64,000 bases of DNA from Capitella teleta. Lineage: Eukaryota > Annelida > Polychaeta > Capitellidae. Under the pieces are notes generated by a model. That model saw nothing but the letters and a program-made list of their open reading frames with translations, was not told the origin of the DNA and searched no databases. The first letter of the stretch is position 1. Each line of letters opens with the position of its first letter. The position numbers were made by a program, and so were the translations under genes. Below are positions 36,966 through 48,902 of this stretch, piece by piece. The stretch is taken from positions 23,444 through 87,443 of the forward strand of contig KB308694.1 in NCBI GenBank assembly GCA_000328365.1, written 5' to 3'.

Positions 36966-37090
36966 TCACACTACGACCTCGTATATAACCTTCTTTGGCT
37001 TGCTAGGGTCGGGTGTGGAGACCCCACTCTCACCCCCTCTGTCTCTGGAGTACGGGTCTTCAGGGCGCATCACAGGAGACTGCGACCGAT
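36966..37090 (-). CDS. ed: Exon 17: C-terminus with PDZ ligand
   Basis: Acceptor TACCTCCACAG. Encodes RSQSPVMRPEDPYSRDRGG, then a Ser/Pro/Lys stretch and KKVIYEVVV-stop. The last four residues EVVV fit a hydrophobic PDZ-binding end. Confidence 0.75.
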
Positions 37091-40000
37091 CTGTGGAGGT
37101 ACACGTGATTATCATGCGAGATTGAGTGGCGCTGTAACCTACCGTGTTGTCGCATGTTCTGCATATGAATGAGATTCTTATTGTTCAATTTAGCTGCAGA
37201 AATAAAGTTTGATTAGATTTTTCCCTCATTGAACTATGCGCCACTCACAAGAATTCCTATTGCTGTTCTCCCGATTGAGGGATCTGGGATCTGCGACATC
37301 GTCGTAACTCGGCGGAGGCGGGGGTGCCCCGTTTGGTCGATGACCGTTAGGGGTTTGAGCGGGATAGCCGTTAGGCAGGTAACCGTTGACATGCGGCTTG
37401 CTATATACTGGGTAATCCGCTGGAAGAAAAGCCAAACCATCAAAACAAGGCAGTTCCGAATCTAAATATAGATATTATAAAAAAAAAAAAACAAGAAAAG
37501 ACAAAGAAAAGATCCCCCTATTTCCAAATTTATAATCATTCTCCAGAAATGCTTGCAACAGGAGTAGAATGAAAAGCGAATGAACGAGAGAAGGTGAGAG
37601 ATTAGTAAAGGAGGAGGAGGAGGCTAATAAGTGCATGCCATGTCTATGTGGAGTTCATTCGCTTTGCATGTCAGCCCCTGTCAGAGCAGAGAGGCACGCC
37701 ACCACAGACCTTCTGTGCTGCCGTGTGGTGCCACCGAAGAAGAAGTGGAAAACACTCCATCAGATGTGTCCATACCCTGGTTGTCGATGCCGCTCACTTG
37801 CTTGTTGCGGTTCTGCATGCCAGACGACGGGCTGAGCACCGGCTGCATACGCTGACTGTTGAAAGAACACACTGTTAACACATTGCATCGTTTTACAGTT
37901 GTAAACAGGTTAATACTTAACAGTCCAGAGTTTATATTTTGGTTTAATCTATTATACAGGAATTCATGCATAAACATGCAGAAATAAATAGAAATAACGT
38001 AATGGTAACAATTTAACATAAACATTCAAAACACCCATTGGTTCAATTACAAGCCTAAACCCATCCTGAGAATCATTTGTATTCAGATAGTCAGATTGCT
38101 GTAAATGGATCATTTGATATTATAAGCAACGCAATTAACCAAAGCTCTAAACCCTCCGTATTCAAATTCACAAGTCCAATCTCGCCCTAAAAATAGCGTT
38201 ATGATTTACATTACAAAGTACGTTATGATTTCTCCCAAAAGCCTTGAGGTGAGCGGATGCAAGACTTAACGATAAGTAGGGGGAAAAACTGTGGGAAAAG
38301 TGAACTTACTTTGCTTCGGCTTTCTCATACTCTTCTGCGAATAGAAAATAAACACTACCATTATGACAAGAAAATAAGACATTCATTCGTCATCCTGGCT
38401 CGAAGGGATAAGATAAGAGGATGTAAAGAAACAGTGATGCTGAATATAATCACTGCCATTCAGATTATCTCCATGATTTACATATGTATGCAAGGCATTG
38501 ACTGGCGAATGCGTTTTGATTACACGTACTTTTGGCCTGGTATCTCCGACAACAGAGCACGATTAAGACGATGCTGAGAATGACGACGATTCCCCCACAC
38601 ACGCACGCCACGATGATGATGGTCTCCACGGGAAGGTCTTCCTCCACTGCAACACAGAGAGAGAAATATATATACGTGAATAAAAAAATAGAGTCAAAAA
38701 ATTTTGAACCCGACGATACACAAAGAGCGATTTGACATTTCCCTTGGGTATATTTGCACCTGCATCGCCATGCATGAGTGAGTGCCAGGACACAAAAGGG
38801 ATAAAACATGTTAATCCGAGTTGGGGGGAGGTGTGGGGGAGCTACGATCTGGGACGTCTCTTTCGCCTGCGTGCAACATTCAAATCAAACTTATATATCA
38901 ACATTTACGTCATTAACAGTGGCCGAAATGGAAGGGGTGGGAGTATTGAAAGGCACCGCTGTTATGCAATGCAAACAGCAATAACTGAGTGAAATGCACT
39001 GAAATAACAAGAACATAATGGTGAAACCAGTCACTATAATGTAATCTCTAAGTCGCAATAATCGTGTCGCAATGTATCGTGTACGAATCGAACCCGCATG
39101 GCTTCGAAATGCGTGCTGCTGCAGCATCCAGCGCCGATTCTCAATGATTTCAATGATTATAAGCGGTTCGTGTCAATGAAATCACATTAATTTTTCCACC
39201 TGTTTAGATGGGCTTCGTATTTAATATTTGGCTCAGTGACAGCCCACGTGACCAATCATAGAGATGCATTGTGTTTCCTATAAAACGCACGGAAAGTTCA
39301 GATAAACAATCTTACTTTTTGAGTTTTTGACGCCTATGTGAAAGGACCACAGAAGAAGAAATGCGTTTCACAATGCTACGTTAACGTATCGGAACTTGAT
39401 AAGCGCTTCATGAAGCAGGAAGTTTAACAATGAATCAAAGCGAAATTCGAGCAGACGTCCGTTCATTAATTCATGCCTGGGGACTGAAATCAGAATGTGC
39501 CAACACGCCTTTACAAATTACGTGCGTTTTTTTGTCGTTTCGAATGGCGTGTCATTTGCATAAAATTCGAATTCCATCCGAAAGAGCATCGCGAAAGAAT
39601 GCTAAAGCCAGATTACAAGTGATGAAAAGTACTCAAAATAAAACATTCATATCTGTGTATTTTTCCGTGATATGACGATATCAGCACAGTTTCAACACGA
39701 TTCTCTACTTCGCAAAGTACGCAAAATGCGTGGATGTTGGTCCCTCCACAAGTGATTTCGCGCCAATTTTACGATCAGAAGGCGACCAAAGAAGCGAAAT
39801 ATGCGAGGATTTTCATCTGCAAAGGGAGATTGGCCTTGGGGGAAAAAGCACCTGAGTAGAGGCACAGGTCGTTAAGAAGGAAAGAACGAAGGGCGAGTGG
39901 TCAGGTAGAAAGTTCATTCGACACACGCCATTCGAAGTTTCCAAATTCCAACTGAATCACGTCGTTAAAATTATAATTAGTGACAGAAATACTTCAAAGC

Positions 40001-43000
40001 AGGAATGTTTAGGAAATACCTAGATTTATCTGATAACGAACATGTTTTAATGACTGAAAAACTTAAGTATGGCTGGATTTATACATACAAGACGCAAAAA
40101 ATCAAAGGCAACAGAACAAGTTAGGCCAAGAGAAAGAGAATGTTAGTTTCTCAATATCCTAACTCAAAACAGAAGAGCAAATCTGTCGGTTTTATAACTA
40201 ACACATTAATCCACAGAAGATAAATCAAGGAGAAAATTAAGAACAGACGCAAGGATTTTATGCCGAAACTCAACCCAGATTCTGTGCAAAATTGACCACA
40301 AGACGTGACTGCGAAAAAGATCATGTACATGTAATATTTAGACGCAAAACTGATAACAGACTCATTAGAAATGAGGAAAATATCGAGAGGAAAAAAAAAG
40401 TTCAAGAAGAAAAATCAGATCAAAATTCAGATGAGGACAATCAGACATAAAAATGTCACGAGACTGGAAATTTGTCGGGGAAAAAATCAGCTAATACGAA
40501 CAAAAGAAGCCATGTAATAACTCAATTATCTATTTATCTCACAAAACAGCAAGGGGGCCTAGTATTCTCATAACATCAAGTAACATATCTAGAGGGTCAC
40601 GAGAAAAACCACAGCAACTGATTCATCGTTGAACACAAAAGAGGTTTCATCAAATAAGCAGATCCGGTGAAGAATGTGAAAATGAGGGCTTTCACAACGG
40701 GCGGGGGGGGGCATTCTTAAAGAAATCTCAAGGATGAAAGATACGTTAAAGTTCAGCGTAAGAAGCTGAGAGGGTCATTAGCAATTAATTTTTAAAGGTG
40801 AAGTTTGGTGTGAAATATATTCTGATTTCACATATTGTGAGTAGGGAGGGGGTCGAGGGAATTGCGTTGGGACTATGGGGCACAATTGTGTGGAACTCAT
40901 TGGCAGACCAAGACGGAAATTGAACAAAAACATCACGACCCGCAACTTTCCTTGATGACGTCACAATCACTGAATAGAAATGATTTGTGAATAAGCAGTG
41001 TTAAATAGAACGCAAGGAAAGAAAGCAAAACATTGAAACTCTACGGCAGGAGTTATTTCTCAACGGAGAGAAATCGATGTCGGGGGCAACTACTATCGAT
41101 TCAGTCAGATTATATCGCTGATTTCAATCAGATCGTAAAACGGACTTAATTTTTCTTTATCCGTGTCATTGGCAATCTGGTGGTCTTATAATATTATAAT
41201 ATTCATTAATAGCCTTAAATTTAAATAAGTTTTAGCTATTGTTACCTAGAGCCTAGATTCCCTATTTCCAAGCACAATCCCACGCCAATACATGTATCTG
41301 TGCCCAGACTTGAATAACAGTACTTAAGTCATTCGTAACAGCGGATTTAAAATTCTTTGGATTAAATTGCGCGTTTAAGATTCGGAAGAGTGGGAGCGAG
41401 ATTTACGACAGCAGGCGTGTACAATCGATGCTTCGGTTCACATTCTCATGATCGACGCGGCCTCCGGTTGTAAACGTTGCGAAAATGATTGATGTTTTAT
41501 GGATCAGGGGGGAAACTGCGGGGCACCGAATGCTGGAATGACCAGCAGGCGGTCAGCCAGGATCGAGGCACCTGCACAAAGATTGGCGGTGACGTAACAT
41601 GACGCTATTCCGCAACGAATGGTGCGCGTATTAAAAAGAAGGTCGTCACGAAACTGACGTGCAACACAAACAATGCCTCACGATGGCTTAATTTGGGTAA
41701 TTAATTAGCAGCGCTATATTTATTCACGAACGCATGCCAAATTCCTGCTCAAACCCCCAAAGAAATCAAACTTCAAAACACTTGGACGCAGTGTTTGGGC
41801 TCGAGGGACCAATAAAGTTACCTTTGAAGCTTTTGAAATACCGGTATTTCATCTGAGAAAAGCAGACGGTATATTATTGGCTTTAATCTTGCGCAATTTA
41901 CGCATAATTATCGGCTTGCAGTGCTAAATTACATTTCCTGGACGCTGAAGGGAGAAATTGGGCGAATGAAGGGGAAGTAAGGAGGAGGGGCCGGGGAGGG
42001 GTGGAGCGACGCGACCCAGCTGTTGCCGACAGCTAAGGGAATCAATGACCCATCCACACGAAATTATACATCTGGCCAACAACGAACCAGAAAAACCGAC
42101 ACAGCGACTGCAACCGAAGTAGCAACAGTAAAACAGAGTACATTTGTCATCATTATGGCATACCAGAAGTCAAGAGACAAAGGAAATATGTCATTAGTCA
42201 GTACTACAGCGCTATTTAATGTACAGTGCATGTTTGTTATTGGGGAATGTTTACATTAACCAGGTTTAGAGCGAAGCCAGCCAAGTTTATAAACAAAGAA
42301 GTTCAACTCGTATGTTCTGAGGTCACACATCGATTGTAAACATGGAAGTTTATCTGTACACAAAGCAAAAGGTTGGAGGAAAAAAAAACTCCATTTGAAC
42401 GAGCTGACTATCTCGAACTGTCATCGGGTTGAAACCAAAACGCATTTCGAATGTACATCGTTCAAAACCATGAACGCTGCTGTGGTTTCGAACTAATGCT
42501 TTTATGGTGACGTCGGCCTCACACGACGCCCATTAGGAGCGATTGTATCTTAAGAACACAACTTTTGACCAGTTAAGTGGACAGAGCAATTGACCACGGA
42601 AGGGACAAAAAGACGTTTAAATATTTTGACGGGTTATTTGAGCTTGAAATAACGTCAAAATGACTCATCGGGCTGTCGCAGCCAGTCAACCAGCACCACT
42701 GTGTTTATGTTCGAATACACCGTGACCGTCCTAAAATTGCTCGGTGACTCCTCGCTCCTTCTAAGAATATTAATTTTCTTGATAGAAAACATATTCCTTT
42801 GAGGTTTCATCGCGAGTGAAATGATATATGGAGATTGAAAGACGGTTGACAAAGAGAAAGAAGAAATTGTGCCACAGGCGAGAGAATATTATTCTGAATG
42901 CAGATACCAGACTGCAGCGCAGTGCAGCTGAAATGTCAGCTACGAATACATACCGATAAGCAGTAAGTCACATTCTCATGTGTCTGCTCTGAGGCAATGC

Positions 43001-46000
43001 TTCTGTGTGCGTCGAATGCAAAGCGAGCACCTCATTGCCTTCTGTATATATACTGACATAGAATGCACGAGAATCACCTTTACAAAGTTCGAAAACAAAT
43101 TAAGCATTCAGACCGACCGCCAGGCCAGCTATAGAGACTTAATAGCCAACGACCATGCAATTATGCAATGGATGCATAAATTAAACGATTGAAATAAACG
43201 TTAGAAATGCATAAATAGTGAAGCATAATTTGGTAGGTAATAGATATCGTTGCATATCTTCATGACGAATTTGCAATAATCACTAGCAGTCAACGTCCTA
43301 CAGGAATGTAAAAGAAATTAAATAATTAAAACGTTCAATGTGATACATGTAGTCATATTGTTTTGTTGGCAACTCGCCAAAGTAGAATACAGTGATGAAT
43401 CAATCTCGAAATAATATCATAACCTGTATGTTTGATTGAATTCACACATTTCCACACAAATTTAACTGTATAACATAACGCTATGGCTCCAAAAAGCAAT
43501 TTTGTGAATTTTTCACTCACTCGTTTCGACGTCGGTTCTGATTTCTCCAAACACGGTTTGTTATTCTCAACGAAATATTTTCACAGGTAAAATTTCACTC
43601 AAACGAAGATAATCCGCGCTAGTTGGGTCTTAGAGATAGTCATGTTGGAAGCATAGGATTCAAGGGAAGAACTCAGCACACGGTTCCCGGATCGGGATTC
43701 AGGAATAATCCGTGGGAAATGTTTGTTTTCCCGTGACAACTCGGTTGAACACGAAAGCGACACTACGCGACTCGCTTACTTCGAATGTGAGTGCAGCTGA
43801 ATGGGATCGCCCAATGTTAAAGGGGCGTCAGGCTCCATTGCGCGCCTTGAATGAACGACGTTGCTCGCACGAATTCACCCAAGTAAGTTATGTAATCAAT
43901 GTGACTAATATTTTAAACCTTTTTGAAAACATTATCACCGAGCTGCACAGGTGTTTAAGTGGATTAGATGTGAGACCGCTCGACCCACCACCCCTTTACA
44001 GGTGAATGATGGACTCGTCCGAGCGAACGATAGTTCTGTATTGATTGGGTATACAGGTACTATCAGATCAATTGAATTTGTCGAAAGGAGGTTTGATTGA
44101 GTTAAAAGCCGAAATGTAATTTCAACTGTAACTAATTGAGTTAGTTATAATTGAGTTTCGCGGATTCGGTCAGCGAATAAACAGAAAGAAAATGGCGCTA
44201 AAGTCGTTGTGGCTAGCGGCCACGTGCACTTCAGCAGTGCGAAATGTTGATCGAATTTTAGAGAATAAACAAGAGGCGAGAATTGGCCCTTGAAGACATT
44301 TTACCCCCAATTCGATGATTAGACGCTGGGTTCAGGATGTTTATCGAAGCGTCTCCGTTGACCTCTGATGACCCCGTCGGCGTTGAAGAGATATTTGGCC
44401 GACAGACAGCATAATGAACGGGCATCCGTCTATTGAGCAGTAGACGCAAAGTTCATGCATTGGCTCCTCTTATGACTGCAAACTGTCAAAGAAGGTCTAA
44501 TTGCACCTTCTTAGAAGCTATGCAAAGGTTCCAAGCAAAATTCCTTGTAGGAAGGAATGAGTTAAAATTTCATGACTTCCAAAAAAAAGAAAGGAAGTGT
44601 GCAATTAGACAATACGAGACGAAATTCATGCACTGCGCCAGTGATGTCAGAGTATAGAATAACACAAGAAAATCCGGTTAATGTAACATTTTGAATCGCA
44701 GGAACCACCGACAGACGGCGATATCACAGAATCATAACGCATTTTAAGCGTAATGATAATCTGCAATGCCATAACGCACTAATCATAACGTGAGCCACTC
44801 ACCAATGAAAGCCATCTGCTGCTCGCTGCAAACTTCCGGCCTCCGGATGAGACAGAGGGCGACTCGGATGTTGAGGATGTTCCAGTCGGAGTCTATTTCG
44901 ATGGATCCACTCGTCGGGTCCGCGCACTCAACGTACTGGTCCCAGGAATCTTTGCCTTGGTGAATTTCAACTCTGGCACATAAATTAGTGGATGGGGATT
45001 GGTACATGAGGTGTCGCTTGGCAACATCATAGTACACTTCCATAGGAGGGTCAATCGCAAAAGCTGCAAAAGCCAAATGAGATGCAATTGTAGAAATTAT
45101 CGAGGACCAAAGAAATGTACTAGAACTTGTAGAAAAGTATTTTTTTAATGACAGTATTGAATAAAGTGTGGTGCCTACCAGATGTCGTAGAGGATATCGA
45201 TTTTGAGAAATCTCCATCTCCGAGCTGATTCAAGCCATAAATGAAGAAAGTGTAGTTTGTCGATGGCATTAAATCTAAATAAGAAAACAGATTTATTTGA
45301 GATTGAAAAATCATCATTTTCAGCCTACTTGAAACATTGTATTTCGAAGCAGTTGCGGATCCAACATCAGCAACAGAATCAGAGGTTTGGTATTTAATTT
45401 TGAACGTCTGAGGATATCCGCCATTGAATCCTGCCTCCCACTTCAGTTGCACCGATTCCCACGTCGAAGAAACCACGCTTAAGTTGTACGGAGCCTCGGG
45501 CACAGCTGCGAAAGAGGTGCGTTATGAACTTATGATTAGCATAGAGTCCTGTTATGAATTTCTTCAAAATCCACGGTAAAGTGCGTTATGATTTTATAGC
45601 CTTGAGTATCTTGAATAATTGCGTTATGATTACTCACTTTGCACCGTGAGGTGAATGCTCACACCGCGCTCTCCCAACACATTAGACGCAGCGCATCTGT
45701 AATCCCCGAGATCATGCTCAGCCACGTCATCAATGGTGAGCTCCGTCCGGTACTGGTATTCACCATCAACAACCAAAGCCTTAATGCTAACCCTTCCTCC
45801 AGTGACCAAAGGAGTCGTGCCGTTGTACCACATGAAGGTAGGCGTTGGAACCGCGTGTGATTCGCAAACGAGGGTCGCGCTCTGGTTCTCGTCAATGGCT
45901 ACTTTTTCCGCGTCGGCTTTAACTTCAGGAGGATCTGCGAGAAAATTGAGATATTTTAAAAAATCAAGCGAATAAAAATCCCAGATTATACTCACAGTGC

Positions 46001-48867
46001 ACCGCGAATAACACTGAGGATACCAGAGCAGCCTCTTCCAAACCATTTCCCGCGACACAAGTGTAATTGCCGGCATCTTCCTTTCGCAATGATCCTAATT
46101 CCGGATATCGATCAAAACCTGAGAATACGAAGGATTGAGTTATTGAACGCACTGTGAACTGAACTGAAACACCTCTGAATTTCAATGTGCTGGTCAGGTT
46201 CCACGAGTGCACATCGATGCTTTCCTGCTGCTCCGTCAAATCGTAATATCCAGGGCTGAAGTCCAAGGCCAGCCCATTCTTGTACCAGGTCAGCTGGGGA
46301 ACAGGCCGACCCCTGACCCTGCACGTTAACCCGATGTCTGTCTGGCTGATGATCACGGTTCGTTTCGTTGGGAGCGCAAGCAGCCATTGTGGAATTTCTG
46401 AAAACATGAAACATCCAAATAAATCATAACGTACTTTTCAAATACCATCTCTCAAGAAAATCACAAAGCATCAGGAACGTTATAATTTCACTCAACACCA
46501 TAATTGCTAACGGATGATAACGTCATACCAGTATGTAAACATAATCGTTCTTCGTGAAGGCCCTGATGCCTGCATGATCGAGCAATGACTCTGGCTTAGC
46601 GAACAATAAGCGCACACGTCGTAAATGAGAGCAGCAAGCGCGCTCACATCGCTCAAAGAAAGAACACCAGCCACAGTGCATGTCATCTGCGGCGCCAGCA
46701 GCAGCGACCGCTTCGCATCGCAACACACGTTCGGATCACATTGTCCCTCAAAGGGAAGCGCCATGTCGTGTGTGCTTGGAACACAACATGAGCCCCTTCA
46801 GAGGCAACTGGTTCAACCGAAGCTGTCAGCTTATAACTAAATACGGCGCGCTATAAAACTGGTGAACATGTCAAATCATTGGATCTGTTCATAAGCGAAT
46901 GAAGCGAATAAAAAAGACCGCACGCCCCCGACCCCGCTGCGAAGCCACAATTCGGGTTCACGGGGTCAGACTCCGAGAGGATTTCATCAAACAAGGCTCA
47001 TGCTGCGAAGACGCTGCGCCAAACCTTTAATTAAGAGGCCACAGCTGGTGAGCAAAAAAGTCTTGGAACCACGAAGGGGGAAGGGGAGGGGGTTGGGCTC
47101 GGCTCTAGTCGGGAAGTACACGTGGGCAATCACTAATTAGGTCACGTGAAGCGCAAAAGCTGCCGCAGAACTCATTGCTCAATGGTGGCGAATTTTCCGA
47201 TCGTTTCGGAAATTACGGAGAAACCCTTTTCCCTAAAAATGCGCCTCAGTTGATTATTCATTGTTTGCCCAACTTCCCAGGTAAATTGGACGATATTTTC
47301 GTCGTTTACTTAGCACTTCTGGGCTTCCCTGGCGATATAGGCGGTCGGCCCATGAGGCATACGTGTACATGGTCGCCATGGTAACGTGGTTTCATTACTT
47401 TCATGGCATGTCGACATGCATAACACTTGTAATGGATCGTAAAAGAGAGCTGAGATTACAAGGCGCGCAGCACCTGCATATTATGGCCCAGCAGACATCT
47501 CCAACTGAAGAAATCAAATCGAGCATGGTCAACGGACAGGCGACGCTTCGCAGGGGGTCTGTCATCATTAAAATTCCGTGTAAAACGAAGGACACGCGTG
47601 CTATCCTATAGATCGGAATCGCTTTCTATACTCTATATCGTCTCTTACGCGAATACAGCCACCCGTATTCTACCACAAGACATGCTTAATATATGAGTTC
47701 TTGGCAATATTAAGGTTTTGTAGCCAGACTAAATTCTTTCTCGTTTCCCACGTGACATCGCACGTGGATGCATAAATGAATGAAGAAAGCTAATGCGAAT
47801 GTGATATCCAGAATCATTCACGCACAAGAAATTGGTTCTACCGCAGTTCACTAAGTATATCATTACTTACAGTCGCATTGAGACACAAAGTCTTTCTTCC
47901 CGATGGCGGGGAAGGGGAATTGAAAGCCGAACGCTGCATTGTTGGGGAAACCATCACTCAAATCAAACCACATTCATGTAATTTCCATTCAGTTTTTAGC
48001 CACGCCAACAAAAGTCACGTGTGAGCGATAATAGGTGCACCTGGAAAACGAGCTAATCCGACTGCATTAAATCACGGGGTAAATAGCATGGGCGGGGGTC
48101 AGAGTGCATACGCCCGCCGTCATTACGGCCTCCTTACGACCTCCAAATAAGGAATAAAAGCACAGGAAATGACATGTTCAATGCGCACGCAGACGCACGC
48201 GCATTTCATCGCATATGGAACAACTGGGTCACCCGGATTAAGCACAGTTCGCTTCTTCCAATTATGTCACAAGAGTTTTCTCAAAAATCAAAGAAGCTAA
48301 CGAGCAAAAATTAAAGTATTGTACATGTAACCCGATGAAGTACAGAAGCGCGCATTAGCTGATTAAACGCGTGCCTGGATAACACTCACCGCTGACGTCG
48401 AGTCGCGCCGTGTCGGGAACTCCGTCGCCCATGGAATTGGCGGGAGTGCACACGTAATCTCCGTTATCAGATAACGCCGTGGCGCTGATGTCGTACGTGG
48501 GCCCAGTGCCCAGTTGGGCTCCGTTGTCCAGTCGTGTCCAGACGAGGTCCGCGGACGGCACCCCCGCCACATCCACGGAACAGCGAAGCGACGCTGGCTG
48601 ACCGCTGATCACGCTTGAGGGCACAGACACCGATGCTTTCCCCGGGGCATCTGTCAAACAGAAAATCTATCATTGTCAATAAAAGCTGCACGAAATGAGT
48701 ATACCGGGTAATTATATCGGGCATAAATCACCGATAATCGCTTAACCGCACTCGCTAAGTTGTTAAAATCATTTGTTTTCCTCCCAAATGAAATTTTCTA
48801 CTTTAAGGTAAAAAGCCTCATCACGGAAATTAGCCATCAAAGGGTTGCACCTGGGAATCTCTATTTC

Positions 48868-48902
<35 letters not shown>

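Larger units (their letters stand above)
38647..44802 (-). other. ed: Intron 12, 6.2 kb
   Basis: Holds a plus-strand promoter-like cluster at 39245-39285 with a small frame after it, and three copies of the 13-base motif at its 5' end (44730-44793). An 18-bp perfect palindrome lies at 41834-41851. No confident exon. Confidence 0.6.
35466..46434. repeat. Dispersed 13-base motif TGCGTTATGATTT, cluster
   Basis: Copies in either orientation, most with 0-2 changes, start at about 35466, 35501, 35624, 36201, 36219, 38195, 38219, 44730, 44770, 44781, 45517, 45581, 45619 and 46421. Looser matches lie near 45549 and 46477. Two are within the 34422-35572 frame; many others sit within about 30 bases of splice sites of the Echinoid-type gene. 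No similar density was noticed elsewhere in the window. Confidence 0.75.

Noticed and set aside
34422-37419. Alternative last exon of the receptor gene ending in the 380-codon frame
   Set aside because: All nearby donors of the receptor are phase 1 or 2; the acceptor at 35572 needs phase 0, and the other phases hit stops quickly.
39050-39130. tRNA-like sequence on the minus strand (GGGTTCGATTCG, like a B box)
   Set aside because: The flanking stem does not pair and no clear A box or acceptor stem is found; at most a decayed tRNA-derived SINE head.
43712-44005. 97-codon plus-strand frame in intron 12 with a good donor
   Set aside because: No ATG at the start, no recognisable domain, and composition is unlike neighbouring exons.
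44180-44290. ATGGCGCTAAAG start with a short frame resembling a mitochondrial leader
   Set aside because: Only 33 codons, no splice continuation found, inside an intron on the opposite strand.
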